A stretch of DNA of 64,000 nt from an uncultured Vibrio sp. (GCA_947504195.1 CANNGN010000009.1:62001-126000); one strand, 5' to 3'; shown: positions 36,119 to 45,045, counted from the first letter of the stretch. The notes: generated by a model from the letters alone, not told the origin. A program made the numbers and translations.

Positions 36119-37414
36119 CTATTGGTACAAAGGGAATCTGTCACACATTTTTTGGACCTGATTCTTAATGTGTGCTTCTACGACATCGGCATCTTCTGTG
36201 GAGCTTGCTAACGCATCAAGAACATCGCAGATCCATTCACCAATTTGTCTGAATTCCTCTTCGCCAAACCCTCGACTAGTGCCAGCTGGAGTTCCCAAAC
36301 GAATGCCTGACGTGACCGTTGGCTTTTCGGTGTCAAAAGGAATGCCATTCTTATTACACGTGATACCCGCACGTTCCAACGCCGCTTCTACTTGATTACC
36401 TTTTAACCCTTTAGGGCGAAGGTCAACAAGCATTAAATGTGTATCAGTCCCACCAGTAACAATGTGACAACCACGTTGCGCAAGTACTTGAGCGAGCGCT
36501 TTAGCATTACGAACAACTTGACGAATATACAGTGAAAATTCTGGCTGTAATGCCTCCCCCAACGCAACGGCTTTACTCGCGATAACGTGCATTAACGGGC
36601 CTCCTTGCAAACCAGGAAAAACCGCCGAATTGATCTTCTTATGAGTTTCAATATCATTGGTCATAATCATACCGCCACGGGGACCGCGTAAGGTTTTATG
36701 AGTTGTTGTCGTCACCACATCGGCAAATGGTATCGGGCTTGGGTGTTCTCCTGTTGCAACCAGACCGGCAATATGCGCCATATCAACCATTAACAAAGCA
36801 TTCACTTCATCTGCAATCTCACGAAAATGAGCGAAATTAATCTGACGAGGAATCGCCGAGCCACCCGCAATGATAATTTTTGGTTTACACTGATGAGCCA
36901 ATTCCCTGACCTGCTCATAATCAATCTCAAAAGTATCTCTCGTGACACCATACTGTACTGCATTAAACCATTTACCTGACATCGCAGGACGAGCGCCATG
37001 AGTCAGATGCCCACCAGCATCTAACGACATTCCGAGAATGGTGTCTCCAGGTTGCAGCAATGCCAACATCACTGCGGCATTGGCTTGGGCACCAGAATGC
37101 GGCTGAACGTTGACATATTCACAACGAAATAGATGCTTTGCTCGTTCAATCGCGGTATGTTCCACCGCATCCACATGTTCACAACCGCCATAATAGCGCC
37201 TACCCGGATAACCTTCTGCATACTTATTGGTTAAACATGTGCCTTGAGCTTGCATCACGGCTTTGGACACAATGTTTTCCGATGCTATCAACTCAATTTG
37301 ATTATTTTGACGCTGTAACTCTGATTCGATGGCAGAGAAAACTACACCATCAGTATTTGATAGGTTGGTTGAGAAGAAAGCCTGTAGATCATAGTTGTTA
37401 TACAAATATCCCAT
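36119..37414 (-). CDS. glyA: Serine hydroxymethyltransferase
   Basis: 431-residue PLP enzyme interconverting glycine plus methylene-tetrahydrofolate and serine. Key segments: [53 protein letters not shown] and the PLP lysine in [13 protein letters not shown]. The start at 37414 has AGAGGA eight bases upstream; the longer frame to 37489 has no homology. It diverges from sdaA, with matching operator-like elements before both genes. This is probably a catabolic second copy coupled to SdaA (glycine to serine to pyruvate), not the housekeeping glyA. Confidence 0.9.
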   Translation of the reverse strand: MGYLYNNYDLQAFFSTNLSNTDGVVFSAIESELQRQNNQIELIASENIVSKAVMQAQGTCLTNKYAEGYPGRRYYGGCEHVDAVEHTAIERAKHLFRCEYVNVQPHSGAQANAAVMLALLQPGDTILGMSLDAGGHLTHGARPAMSGKWFNAVQYGVTRDTFEIDYEQVRELAHQCKPKIIIAGGSAIPRQINFAHFREIADEVNALLMVDMAHIAGLVATGEHPSPIPFADVVTTTTHKTLRGPRGGMIMTNDIETHKKINSAVFPGLQGGPLMHVIASKAVALGEALQPEFSLYIRQVVRNAKALAQVLAQRGCHIVTGGTDTHLMLVDLRPKGLKGNQVEAALERAGITCNKNGIPFDTEKPTVTSGIRLGTPAGTSRGFGEEEFRQIGEWICDVLDALASSTEDADVVEAHIKNQVQKMCDRFPLYQ

Positions 37415-37497
37415 TTCAAATTCCTCTTGATAGTCTCGGCCAGAGCATGCGTTTTTATTCACTATACTCATCACCCCTCCCATCAGCAAGAAATTTA

Positions 37498-37511
37498 TTT
37501 CCTATTGGAAA
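37498..37511. promoter_or_regulatory. Palindromic operator candidate before glyA
   Basis: TTTCCTATTGGAAA, a palindrome with a 4-base centre, 84 bp upstream of the glyA start. A near copy precedes sdaA in the same intergenic region. Confidence 0.45.
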
Positions 37512-37650
37512 CACAGAAAAACCATGACAAAATTCATAAATCAACAGTCATTATCACCAAAATACAATAAGTTAGAGTAAATATTAATATTGTATTGTGC
37601 AATATCCTATATTTTCTTCTATGATATTTATTGATTCCACCCTCATTTTG

Positions 37651-37664
37651 TTTACTATTGGAAA
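37651..37664. promoter_or_regulatory. Operator candidate before sdaA
   Basis: TTTACTATTGGAAA followed by CA, identical to the glyA-side element except for one base in the left arm. It lies 57 bp upstream of the sdaA start. Confidence 0.45.
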
Positions 37665-37720
37665 CATACTCTGAATTCTCAGTTTTCACTCCCTTGTACA
37701 AAGGTGGTAAGGATAAAATT

Positions 37721-39091
37721 ATGTTATCCATATTTGATATCTATAAAGTCGGAGTTGGCCCTTCCAGCTCTCATACCAATGGACCTATGATCGCGGGGTA
37801 CCAATTTGGGAATAAACTTCTCCCGGTGCTCAAGAAAATAAGTAGGATTCAGATAGAACTTTACGGTTCGCTGTCTCTAACGGGAAAAGGACACCACACA
37901 GACAAAGCGGTCGTTCTTGGGTTGTTAGGAAATCGACCAGACACTATCGACATAGCTACTGCCCATCAAGTGATGGAGAAGAGTGTCAGCGCTAACATTC
38001 TCCCTCTTATAGGCCGACATAACATTACCTTTGATGTTACGGCAGACATTTTATTTCATAGTCATTATTTGCCATTGCATGAGAACGCCATGTCTTTCTC
38101 GGCGTTTAACTCTGCTGGTGAACTCGTAGACAAAGAAACCTACTATTCAATTGGAGGTGGGTTTGTTGCAACTGAGCAAGAGCTAAAACATGGCGATCCT
38201 CAACATAATATTGATGTTGAATTTCCATTTCACTCTGCATCAGAGTTATTACAACAGGCCGATGATAATGGATACTGTCTTAGTAGTTTGGTTTTACGTA
38301 ACGAATTGGCATTTCGGAATAACTCAGAAATCGATCAAAAGGTAGACTATATTTGGCAAGTAATGCGCACGTGCGTTAATGACGGATTGAGCACTGAAGG
38401 CATTTTAGAGGGCGGCCTCAACGTCACCCGTAGAGCTCCCGCATTGTTCAAAAAATTAGAATCGAATCAAGCATTAACCAAAGACCCAATGGAAATTATG
38501 GACTGGATTAATGGCTATGCTTTTGCTGCGAGTGAGCAAAACGCGAGTGGTGGTCAGGTCGTCACCTCACCGACAAATGGTGCGTCAGGGGTTATTCCCG
38601 CTGTTTTAATGTATTACAACCAATTTATCCGCCCTCTTGATACCAAACAATTAAAAGATTTTATTGCCGCTTCTGGTGCAATTGGAATGCTTTATAAAAT
38701 GAATGCGTCTATTTCTGGAGCAGAAGTCGGCTGTCAGGGGGAGATAGGCGTGTCATCATCGATGGCGGCTGCGGGATTAACGGCACTGCTGAGTGGCAGT
38801 AACGAACAGATTTGTGTCGCCGCCGAAATCGCAATGGAACATTCTCTTGGAATGACCTGCGATCCAATTGGTGGCTTAGTGCAAGTTCCATGCATCGAAC
38901 GGAATGCTATGGGAGCAATTAAAGCCATCAATGCGTCTCGCATGGCTCTAAAAAGAACCAGTAAACACATTATTTCATTGGATAATATCATCGCGACTAT
39001 GTATCAGACTGGAAAAGATATGAATAAGAAATACCGTGAAACATCGCAAGGCGGATTAGCCGTCATTCACTTAGCCCCACCGTGTGAATAG
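37721..39091 (+). CDS. sdaA: L-serine dehydratase (single-chain, 4Fe-4S)
   Basis: 456-residue iron-sulfur L-serine deaminase producing pyruvate and ammonia. The N-terminus FDIYKVGVGPSSSHTNGPM is the beta domain. The alpha domain holds the cluster cysteines in GAEVGCQGEIGVSSSMAA and MTCDPIGGLVQVPCIERN. The start ATG at 37721 follows TAAGGA; the 30 codons upstream in frame are non-coding in character. It is divergent from glyA and ends at a strong terminator. It would deliver pyruvate from serine formed by GlyA. Confidence 0.93.
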   Translation: MLSIFDIYKVGVGPSSSHTNGPMIAGYQFGNKLLPVLKKISRIQIELYGSLSLTGKGHHTDKAVVLGLLGNRPDTIDIATAHQVMEKSVSANILPLIGRHNITFDVTADILFHSHYLPLHENAMSFSAFNSAGELVDKETYYSIGGGFVATEQELKHGDPQHNIDVEFPFHSASELLQQADDNGYCLSSLVLRNELAFRNNSEIDQKVDYIWQVMRTCVNDGLSTEGILEGGLNVTRRAPALFKKLESNQALTKDPMEIMDWINGYAFAASEQNASGGQVVTSPTNGASGVIPAVLMYYNQFIRPLDTKQLKDFIAASGAIGMLYKMNASISGAEVGCQGEIGVSSSMAAAGLTALLSGSNEQICVAAEIAMEHSLGMTCDPIGGLVQVPCIERNAMGAIKAINASRMALKRTSKHIISLDNIIATMYQTGKDMNKKYRETSQGGLAVIHLAPPCE

Positions 39092-39101
39092 CTGTCTCAA
39101 T

Positions 39102-39148
39102 AAAAAAGAGAGCACCAGGTCATGTCTCATACCTAGTGCTCTCTTTTT
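39102..39148. terminator. Bidirectional terminator between sdaA and the sigma-54 activator
   Basis: Arms AGAGAGCACCAGGT (39107-39120) and ACCTAGTGCTCTCT (39131-39144) with a 10-base loop, flanked by A-run and T-run so that it works for both converging genes. Confidence 0.85.
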
Positions 39149-39167
39149 AATTCATATCTTACAGTCG

Positions 39168-40736
39168 TTACACTCTAGATTGATTAGAACTTTCAGAGTC
39201 GCTGCATTTTTTGAACTTCCGCCCGTAAAGGATACCCAACTTTTCCATACGTTTAGTTAACGTATGAGGGTTAATATCAAGTAGTTCCGCCGCGCCGTTT
39301 GGACCATGAATCTTACCTTTCGTCTTATTAAGCGTATCTTTGATGTGTTGAGTCATTACATCATCTAGTGAGGCATATTGTTCAAAGCTAGCCACATTTT
39401 TCATGGGTTCGATAGTGCGTCTAGACGCATTGATCTCTTTGAACTGCAGCGTTCCCGTTTTATTTTGGATTAGCTCTCGCTCAATCACATTTCCCAACTC
39501 ACGAACATTACCTGGCCAGTTATATGAAACAAGACGATCGAGTGCTGCTTTCGTTAACGTAGAGTATGACTTTATACCGAGTTCTTGGGATTTTCGATTC
39601 AAGAAATAGTTCACAAGTTCGGGGATATCATTCTTTCTCTCCCTTAAACTCGGAACAACGATAGGGAATGTATTAATCCTGAAACTGAGATCCTCACGAA
39701 ACTTACCTTCTTTAATTAGAGCCTCGATATTTTGGTGTGTTGCACAAATAATACGAATATCCACTGGAATGGTACTCGTTCCACCAACACGCTCTATCTC
39801 TCGATTTTGAATGACTCGAAGCAACCTAACCTGTGCTTCTAAAGGCAGTTCACCCATTTCATCAAGAAAGATAGTCCCACCATTTGCTCTTTCAAAACGC
39901 CCACGTTTTAACGTAGCCGCTCCGGTAAACGCGCCTTTCTCATGGCCAAAAAGTTCACTATCAACTAATGATTCAGGAATAGCACCACAGTTAATTTTAA
40001 TAAAAGGGCCATCTCTTCGCTGCGAGCTGCTGTGAATTGCATTCGCGATCAGCTCCTTACCGACACCCGTTTCACCTAAAATAAGCACCGTTGTATTAAG
40101 AGACGCAACCTGAGCAACCTGTTCCATCACATGACTTAGGCCCGCTCGCTCACCAACTATTTCTCTGCCAGCCTGTAGCATAAGTTCATTACTAAAGTAA
40201 CGATTATCATCCACAAGACTGTCTTTGAGCTTTGACAGTTCGATGTAGATTAAACAGTTGGACATAGAAATAATGAACGGGTCTTTTAGCATTCTGATAA
40301 GTTCAACGTGTTCGTCACTAAACCTATTCGCGCCTTTTGCGATAAAATCGATAGCGCCGAGTAATTGGCCTTCCGATCTCAATATAAGGGTTAAAATTGA
40401 TGAATCCCAAAGATCAATCGCGCGTCTTTTTATGTTCTCTATATCACCTTCACCCGGTGTATTGGTGTAAATAACATCTTGGTAGCCATGGTTCATCTGC
40501 TCGATAATACTGTTCGATACATTAATTGACCGCTCTAACGGTCTTCCACCGCGATTATCAGCTTCAGCAAAGTAATTCATACTTCCCGTCTCTGAATCGT
40601 GACTGTTCATTTGGATTAAATCCAAAGGAATATGTTTTTTCAGAAACTTAAAACACCGGTAAAGCGCTACATTACTATCAAGGCTACTGCACATAGCCAA
40701 TGTAGCCTGCCTAAAGAAATCATCTCTGTTCATCAT
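39168..40736 (-). CDS. Sigma-54-dependent activator with GAF domain
   Basis: 522 residues. The N-terminal roughly 160 are GAF-like (small-molecule sensing; FSDEHVELIRMLKDPFIISMSNCL at its end). The AAA+ domain has Walker A GETGVGKE, the sigma-54-contacting GAFTGA loop, Walker B FLDEMGELP and the VRLLRVIQNREIERVGG segment. A Fis-type helix-turn-helix (AAELLDINPHTLTKRMEKLGI) ends the protein, followed by a short basic tail. No receiver domain, so it is ligand-controlled, as in FhlA or NorR. It is divergent from the module-2 MFS gene. The palindromes at 40801, 40853, 42625 and 42651 are its likely enhancer sites. Confidence 0.9.
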   Translation of the reverse strand: MMNRDDFFRQATLAMCSSLDSNVALYRCFKFLKKHIPLDLIQMNSHDSETGSMNYFAEADNRGGRPLERSINVSNSIIEQMNHGYQDVIYTNTPGEGDIENIKRRAIDLWDSSILTLILRSEGQLLGAIDFIAKGANRFSDEHVELIRMLKDPFIISMSNCLIYIELSKLKDSLVDDNRYFSNELMLQAGREIVGERAGLSHVMEQVAQVASLNTTVLILGETGVGKELIANAIHSSSQRRDGPFIKINCGAIPESLVDSELFGHEKGAFTGAATLKRGRFERANGGTIFLDEMGELPLEAQVRLLRVIQNREIERVGGTSTIPVDIRIICATHQNIEALIKEGKFREDLSFRINTFPIVVPSLRERKNDIPELVNYFLNRKSQELGIKSYSTLTKAALDRLVSYNWPGNVRELGNVIERELIQNKTGTLQFKEINASRRTIEPMKNVASFEQYASLDDVMTQHIKDTLNKTKGKIHGPNGAAELLDINPHTLTKRMEKLGILYGRKFKKCSDSESSNQSRV

Positions 40737-40800
40737 ATTTAATTCTTCTAAGGCTTAATTTCATCTAGTTATCTCAAATGAACTCGCAAAAAGCAATAAA

Positions 40801-40867
40801 TTAGCATATATGCAATTATTGGAGTTAGTTTTAGTAAATATTCAAATATCAATTAGCATATATACAA
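40801..40867. promoter_or_regulatory. Two enhancer (UAS) palindromes for the sigma-54 activator
   Basis: TTAGCATATATGCAA at 40801-40815 and TTAGCATATATACAA at 40853-40867. They are 51-117 bp upstream of the sigma-54 promoter at 40916 and close to the activator's own start. The same element occurs twice more before the module-2 flavoprotein. Confidence 0.65.
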
Positions 40868-40915
40868 AATCTAATTTATATATTTTTAACTCGCTGTTTT
40901 TACACATAATATTAT

Positions 40916-40932
40916 CTGGCGCGAAATATGCT
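40916..40932 (+). promoter_or_regulatory. Sigma-54 promoter of the module-2 MFS gene
   Basis: CTGGCGCGAAATATGCT: the invariant GG (40918-40919) and GC (40930-40931) are separated by exactly 10 bp, as in the -24/-12 consensus. It lies about 200 bp upstream of the MFS start. Confidence 0.7.
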
Positions 40933-40982
40933 ATATAAATAACAATAAATAAATAGATAAAATATCAATAATTATTATTTTC

Positions 40983-41043
40983 CAATAAATAGACCTTCGT
41001 CACATATAGAGTTTTTCAATAAATAGATATAGGTCACATATAT
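40983..41043 (+). repeat. Tandem near-repeat in the MFS leader
   Basis: Two 27-bp copies, each starting CAATAAATAGA and containing GTCACATATA, at 40983-41009 and 41017-41043 (period 34 bp). They fall downstream of the predicted transcription start, so they would be in the 5' untranslated leader or act as downstream operator sites. Confidence 0.6.
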
Positions 41044-41134
41044 TTATTAATTAAAATTATTGCAATTTAAATAAATAAGAATGATTCGTGATTACAAATA
41101 CCCTACTTTAATAATTAACAGGAATATATTTAAT

Positions 41135-42415
41135 ATGAACAAAAGAAAAAGCTTTAAATATTACAGCATAATTAACGTTGTCTTTTCATTTTTAACTTTT
41201 TATTTCTCAGTATCTCTTACAAATGATGCTCTAAACACTATTCTCCCTGCATTAGAACAGATGAATGGTTGGTCTAGAGGACAGATAACTTCCGCTGTAT
41301 CAATAGGCGCGATAATTTCTATCTTTTCGATCTGGTTATTGGGGACATTAGTTCTCAAAGGTGGTGTGCGTAAAGTATTGTCAACCTCCTTGCTCTTGCT
41401 CGGTATCGTAACAATATTTATGGCGCAATCTGGTGAAGCTGGGGTATTTAGCGAATTCTCTCTATATATTGCAATTGTTCAAATCTTTGCAGCAAGTTTA
41501 TTCGCCCTCCCTCCTGTCCTTCTTTCAAACTGGTTTGTTGAAAAACGAGGTAGAGCTTTAGGCATAGCGACAATAGGCGCACCTTTTGGTGGCGCAACGT
41601 TTAACCTTGCTGTTGGTAACGTAATGGGTGCACAAGGTTTTGCATTTGCCTATACCGGTGTTGGTATCGCAGTCATTATACTTGCCATCATAGGCTTCCT
41701 AGTTATCGTTGATAAGCCAGAAGATGTTGGGCTTGCTCCAGACGGTGCTGACTTAACTGAAGAACAGATTCAAGCGCTAAAAATCGAAATGGAAAGTACT
41801 AAAACCGATTGGCCACTGATAAAAATGTTTACCAACAAAAAGACTTGGTTGTACGTTGTTTCATTTGGTTTATTGAACTTAATGATCACTGGTGTCATGA
41901 GCCAACTAATACCACGTCTTTTGGATGTCGGTCTAACAATGCCTACCGCTTTACTTGCGTTAACGTTTGCTTCACTTTTGGGTATGGTTCTTAGTTATGC
42001 TTGGGGTTGGTTGGATGATAAATTCTCAACGACAACTGCATGTTTCTTCCTATCACTAACTTTTGGTTTAGCAGGCTTATCCTTCCTTTTTGGTTCTGCA
42101 GACAACATGTTTGTGATGATTCTCGCCATTGTTTGTGTCGCGTCACTCATCGGTGGATTACCAAACCTTGATGCTTCGATGATCATATCAATTTATGGAC
42201 GAAAAGAATTTGCTCATGTGACGCGTTACGTTCGTGTTGGTGTAAGTATTTTCAGAAGTTTCGGCTTTGTCGCGATGGGCGTTCTATTTGACCACTACGG
42301 TTCATACGACCTCACATATATGATATTCATCGGTATGTCGATTGCGTCAGCTTTATTGATATTACTTATTAAACCACAAGACAATCGAGACCTCTGCTTA
42401 AACCCAACAACTTAA
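41135..42415 (+). CDS. MFS transporter, OFA-like, module 2
   Basis: 426-residue twelve-helix major facilitator. ILPALEQMNGWSRGQI and SNWFVEKRGRALGIATIGAPFGG match the module-1 MFS and the OFA group. Start at MNKRKSFKYY, after CAGGAA; an in-frame ATG at 41081 would add 18 unlikely residues. It has its own sigma-54 promoter and a strong terminator, so it is co-regulated with but not co-transcribed with the flavoprotein downstream. Small organic anions are the expected cargo (family knowledge). Confidence 0.82.
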   Translation: MNKRKSFKYYSIINVVFSFLTFYFSVSLTNDALNTILPALEQMNGWSRGQITSAVSIGAIISIFSIWLLGTLVLKGGVRKVLSTSLLLLGIVTIFMAQSGEAGVFSEFSLYIAIVQIFAASLFALPPVLLSNWFVEKRGRALGIATIGAPFGGATFNLAVGNVMGAQGFAFAYTGVGIAVIILAIIGFLVIVDKPEDVGLAPDGADLTEEQIQALKIEMESTKTDWPLIKMFTNKKTWLYVVSFGLLNLMITGVMSQLIPRLLDVGLTMPTALLALTFASLLGMVLSYAWGWLDDKFSTTTACFFLSLTFGLAGLSFLFGSADNMFVMILAIVCVASLIGGLPNLDASMIISIYGRKEFAHVTRYVRVGVSIFRSFGFVAMGVLFDHYGSYDLTYMIFIGMSIASALLILLIKPQDNRDLCLNPTT

Positions 42416-42456
42416 TTTAAACCTAGGCTAAGGCTTATAATAATTTAACTTAAATA

Positions 42457-42502
42457 ATGAGGTATCCGAATATTGCATTCAGATACCTCATATATTTTTT
42501 AA
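42457..42502 (+). terminator. Terminator of the module-2 MFS gene
   Basis: ATGAGGTATC (42457-42466) pairs with GATACCTCAT (42482-42491); an inner GAAT/ATTC extends the stem. It is followed by ATATATTTTTT. Confidence 0.8.
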
Positions 42503-42624
42503 CGAACAAATACATAAAAATATAATTATTAGTAATTGAATATTTAATTTTATATTCAACTTATCATTAACCTTTTATTAACTTTAATGCGTAATTAACC
42601 AAATAATTATACGGTCCTCTTTAT

Positions 42625-42665
42625 TTGCATATATGCTAATTAACTCCTCATTAGCATATATGCAA
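42625..42665. promoter_or_regulatory. Paired enhancer palindromes before the module-2 flavoprotein
   Basis: TTGCATATATGCTAA (42625-42639) and its inverted copy TTAGCATATATGCAA (42651-42665), 26 bp apart. They are 75-115 bp upstream of the sigma-54 promoter, the usual place for bacterial enhancer-binding proteins. Confidence 0.7.
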
Positions 42666-42737
42666 ATAACATTTAGAAGATATGCTACATTATTGAAAAA
42701 TAACCATATAACTTATTGATTTTAAATAATAATTAGT

Positions 42738-42754
42738 CTGGCACAATAGATGCA
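42738..42754 (+). promoter_or_regulatory. Sigma-54 promoter of the module-2 flavoprotein/ferredoxin genes
   Basis: CTGGCACAATAGATGCA: near-consensus TGGCAC, with GG (42740-42741) and GC (42752-42753) 10 bp apart. It may drive everything through rnf, subject to the hairpin at 44987. Confidence 0.8.
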
Positions 42755-42896
42755 ATATGTAACTTATATAGTAAGAGTAGCTAAATAATACGTTTCCCAA
42801 AACTTAACAAGTTACTTAATAAAATTTTAACAATCGTGAGCAAAGAGCGTTATCCCTTATATAACGTTCCCAAACAATTAACTGGAGGAAGCATTA

Positions 42897-44612
42897 GTGA
42901 ATGCTGAACATGTTGTAGAAACAGATGTACTCGTCATTGGCGGGGGACTTGCTGGCTGCTTTGCAGGTATTAAGGCTCGGGAACAAGGAGCAAAAGTCAT
43001 TCTTGTCGATAAAGGTCGTATCGGTAAAACTGGCGGAACGCCTTATGCCGGTGACACTATGGTGTTCAATGAAGATTGGGGCCACGACTTGGAAGCTTGG
43101 TTAGATCAGTACTCAGCACTAGGTGAGTATATGAACAACCGTGAGTGGAATGAAATCGTATGTCGTGATTCTTATGAGCGATTCCTTGATTTGAAATCTT
43201 ACGGTGTCAAGTTCGAAGAAAAAGATGGCGAGGTTGTCCGCTTTGCTCACCCTAATAATCATGTTGACCTACCTGATAAAGACAAGTTCCCACCATTAGT
43301 AAGCGAAGTTGTGCATTGGCTACCAGGCTGGATGAAAGCCATGCGCAAGAAAGTGAAGAAAAGCCGCATCAAATTGATGGAAAGAACAATCATCTGCGAC
43401 CTGATCAAACAAGACGGCGTCATTGTCGGTGCGGTCGGCCTTCCGGTTGATGGCGACACACCTATCATCATCAAAGCTAAATCGGTTGTCGTTGCAGCGG
43501 GCGGCGGTGGTTTTAGACCACCAGGCTACCCAACTCATGGATTGACTGCTGATGGTATGGCGCTTGGTTATAATGTTGGTGCAAAAATTACCGGCTGTGA
43601 GTGGGTCTGCTCGATGACTCCAAACAGTATGGAAGTTAGCCCTCTCCCTGATTCTGAAGACGCACCTAAATTTGAATCATTATATGAACACTTCAGCAGT
43701 GGCGCTACTGCAGCGGCTCCTGGTGCAACCAAATTTATTCCATTTTTGAATCCTTACTTTAATGCAGAGGGCGATGAAGTGCCTCACCGTGGCGTATCTT
43801 GGCACGGTTGGATTGATGCTCACTACGAAATCCACCAAGGTAGAGGCCCTATCCACGCTGTAATGGGCAATGGTGCTCAGGTTCCTATCGCAGGAACAGG
43901 ATCGGCAGGATCGTCACATGGGCACGCAACGAATGGACTTGTTCCAGTAGACACTGACTGCAGTGTTGGTGTTCCTGGATTGTACGCTGCTGGTGATAGC
44001 TTAGGTTCGCATTTTGTCGGCGCAACCTATTCTGGTTTTGGTTGTGCAACTTCTCATGCTAGTGCAACCGGAGCTCGCGCTGGAAACGCAGCTGCTATTT
44101 TTGCACTGGATTCCAACGACGTAGAGCTTGATGAGCAACAAGTCGATGGGCTTGTCACTAAAATGCTGACTCCACTCGTACGCAAAGGCGGTTTCAGCCC
44201 ACGCTGGGTAACTGAAACGCTAAGAAGCTACATCACTCCGTACTATGTTATGTACATCAAGCATGGCAAACGACTGCAAAATGCCCTCGATAGTGTTGAG
44301 TTCATTAGAGACCACATTGTGCCAAAAATGGTCGCTAACGATCCACATGAGCTACGTATTGTTCATGAAACGAAAAACATGGTTTTTAACGCTGAGCTCA
44401 AACTACGTTCTTCGCTAATGAGAACGGAAAGCCGTGGTAACCACTACCGTGAAGACTACCCTGATCGCGACGATTCTTGGCTAGCCCATGTTGTACTGGA
44501 AGATGTCGACGGACAAATGGTCGCGTCTAAGAAACCAATACCAGACTCGTGGAAGCCTAAACAAGATAAGTCTTACGAAGAGAAATATCCAATGGAGTTT
44601 CCAACTCACTAA
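42897..44612 (+). CDS. Fumarate-reductase/AprA-like flavoprotein, module 2
   Basis: 571 residues with GTG start behind GGAGGA. FAD motif DVLVIGGGLAGCFAGIKA (residues 10-27), GLYAAGDSLGSHFVGATYSGFG for the second FAD contact, PYYVMYIK and ESRGNHYREDYPDRDD in the C-terminal helical domain. No signal or membrane segment, so cytosolic. Unlike its two paralogues it lacks a proline-rich insert and has no NAD(P)H partner gene. Instead a small ferredoxin follows, then Rnf and a flavodoxin. The middle (residues about 240-340, with SWHGWIDAHYEIHQGRGP and a Gly/Ser/His-rich loop) diverges most and probably shapes the active site. Substrate unknown. Confidence 0.75.
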   Translation: MNAEHVVETDVLVIGGGLAGCFAGIKAREQGAKVILVDKGRIGKTGGTPYAGDTMVFNEDWGHDLEAWLDQYSALGEYMNNREWNEIVCRDSYERFLDLKSYGVKFEEKDGEVVRFAHPNNHVDLPDKDKFPPLVSEVVHWLPGWMKAMRKKVKKSRIKLMERTIICDLIKQDGVIVGAVGLPVDGDTPIIIKAKSVVVAAGGGGFRPPGYPTHGLTADGMALGYNVGAKITGCEWVCSMTPNSMEVSPLPDSEDAPKFESLYEHFSSGATAAAPGATKFIPFLNPYFNAEGDEVPHRGVSWHGWIDAHYEIHQGRGPIHAVMGNGAQVPIAGTGSAGSSHGHATNGLVPVDTDCSVGVPGLYAAGDSLGSHFVGATYSGFGCATSHASATGARAGNAAAIFALDSNDVELDEQQVDGLVTKMLTPLVRKGGFSPRWVTETLRSYITPYYVMYIKHGKRLQNALDSVEFIRDHIVPKMVANDPHELRIVHETKNMVFNAELKLRSSLMRTESRGNHYREDYPDRDDSWLAHVVLEDVDGQMVASKKPIPDSWKPKQDKSYEEKYPMEFPTH

Positions 44613-44736
44613 CACAGTTAGAGCGAATCGTTTATTTGCTTAACTGATTTTATTAAAGGGATAAATCAGGCGTTAATGGAAGTAACAACGCCTTGGTTTA
44701 CCCAACAGAGAATTTAAATTTTATAAAGGAAACTTT

Positions 44737-44955
44737 ATGCCTATTTCAAAAATCGATAAGGACCTTTGCACTGGCTGTGGCAAATGTGTTGAAAGTTGTC
44801 CGATGGATGTCATTCGTTTAGATAAAAAGAAAGAACTTGCCGTTATTACTTACGTAGAAGACTGTATGTATTGTGGTTTTTGTACCGATTGTCCAGAAGG
44901 TGCATTAACCGTAACTGCCGGTCCCGTACGTTCAGCAATTCTCGGGTGGGGTTAA
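44737..44955 (+). CDS. Small AprB-like ferredoxin with an altered second cluster motif
   Basis: 72 residues, two Cys motifs. The first is CTGCGKCVESCPMDV, a standard 4Fe-4S motif (C-x2-C-x2-C-x3-CP). The second is CMYCGFCTDCPEGAL, with only two residues between the third and fourth Cys. The end AILGWG resembles the end of the module-3 electron protein (ITAWG). AAAGGAAA precedes the ATG. It lies 124 bp after the flavoprotein and likely passes electrons to it from Rnf or flavodoxin. Size and tail recall the N-terminal part of AprB, but the AprB C-terminal tail is absent. Confidence 0.8.
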   Translation: MPISKIDKDLCTGCGKCVESCPMDVIRLDKKKELAVITYVEDCMYCGFCTDCPEGALTVTAGPVRSAILGWG

Positions 44956-44986
44956 GCATTTATTGCATTATTTAACCCGTTATTTC

Positions 44987-45014
44987 GACTGGCCCAACTC
45001 TGTGTTGGCCAGTC
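44987..45014 (+). other. Hairpin before rnfA
   Basis: GACTGGCC(C)AAC pairs with GTTGGCCAGTC around a TCTGT loop. No T-run follows (TTAATC), so it looks like an attenuating or mRNA-processing structure between the ferredoxin and the rnf operon rather than a full terminator. Confidence 0.5.
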
Positions 45015-45045
45015 TTAATCAATACTATTTTATAGGACCGCTAGA

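Larger units (their letters stand above)
40737..41134. other. Divergent regulatory region, activator gene / module-2 MFS
   Basis: 398 bp, very AT-rich. From left to right it has two enhancer palindromes, one sigma-54 promoter, and then a near-duplicated 27-bp sequence in the MFS leader. All are listed separately. The frame from ATG 41081 runs into the MFS gene, but the homology and better ribosome-binding site start at 41135. Confidence 0.7.
42416..42896. other. Regulatory region before the module-2 flavoprotein
   Basis: 481 bp, strongly AT-rich. It holds the MFS terminator (42457-42502), two enhancer palindromes (42625-42665), a sigma-54 promoter (42738-42754) and a leader of about 130 bases. 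No small gene seen. Confidence 0.7.

Noticed and set aside
37415..37720. Glycine riboswitch in the glyA-sdaA intergenic region
   Set aside because: I could not find the conserved paired aptamer core or the tandem arrangement with a linker; only short palindromes are present.
40983..41043. CRISPR-like repeat
   Set aside because: Only two imperfect copies, spacer of 7 bp, and no cas genes.
42897..44955. Module 2 as a true dissimilatory AprAB (adenylylsulfate reductase)
   Set aside because: The flavoprotein is about 90 residues shorter than AprA and the ferredoxin is half of AprB without its tail. No sat, qmo or dsr genes accompany it, so only superfamily similarity is claimed.
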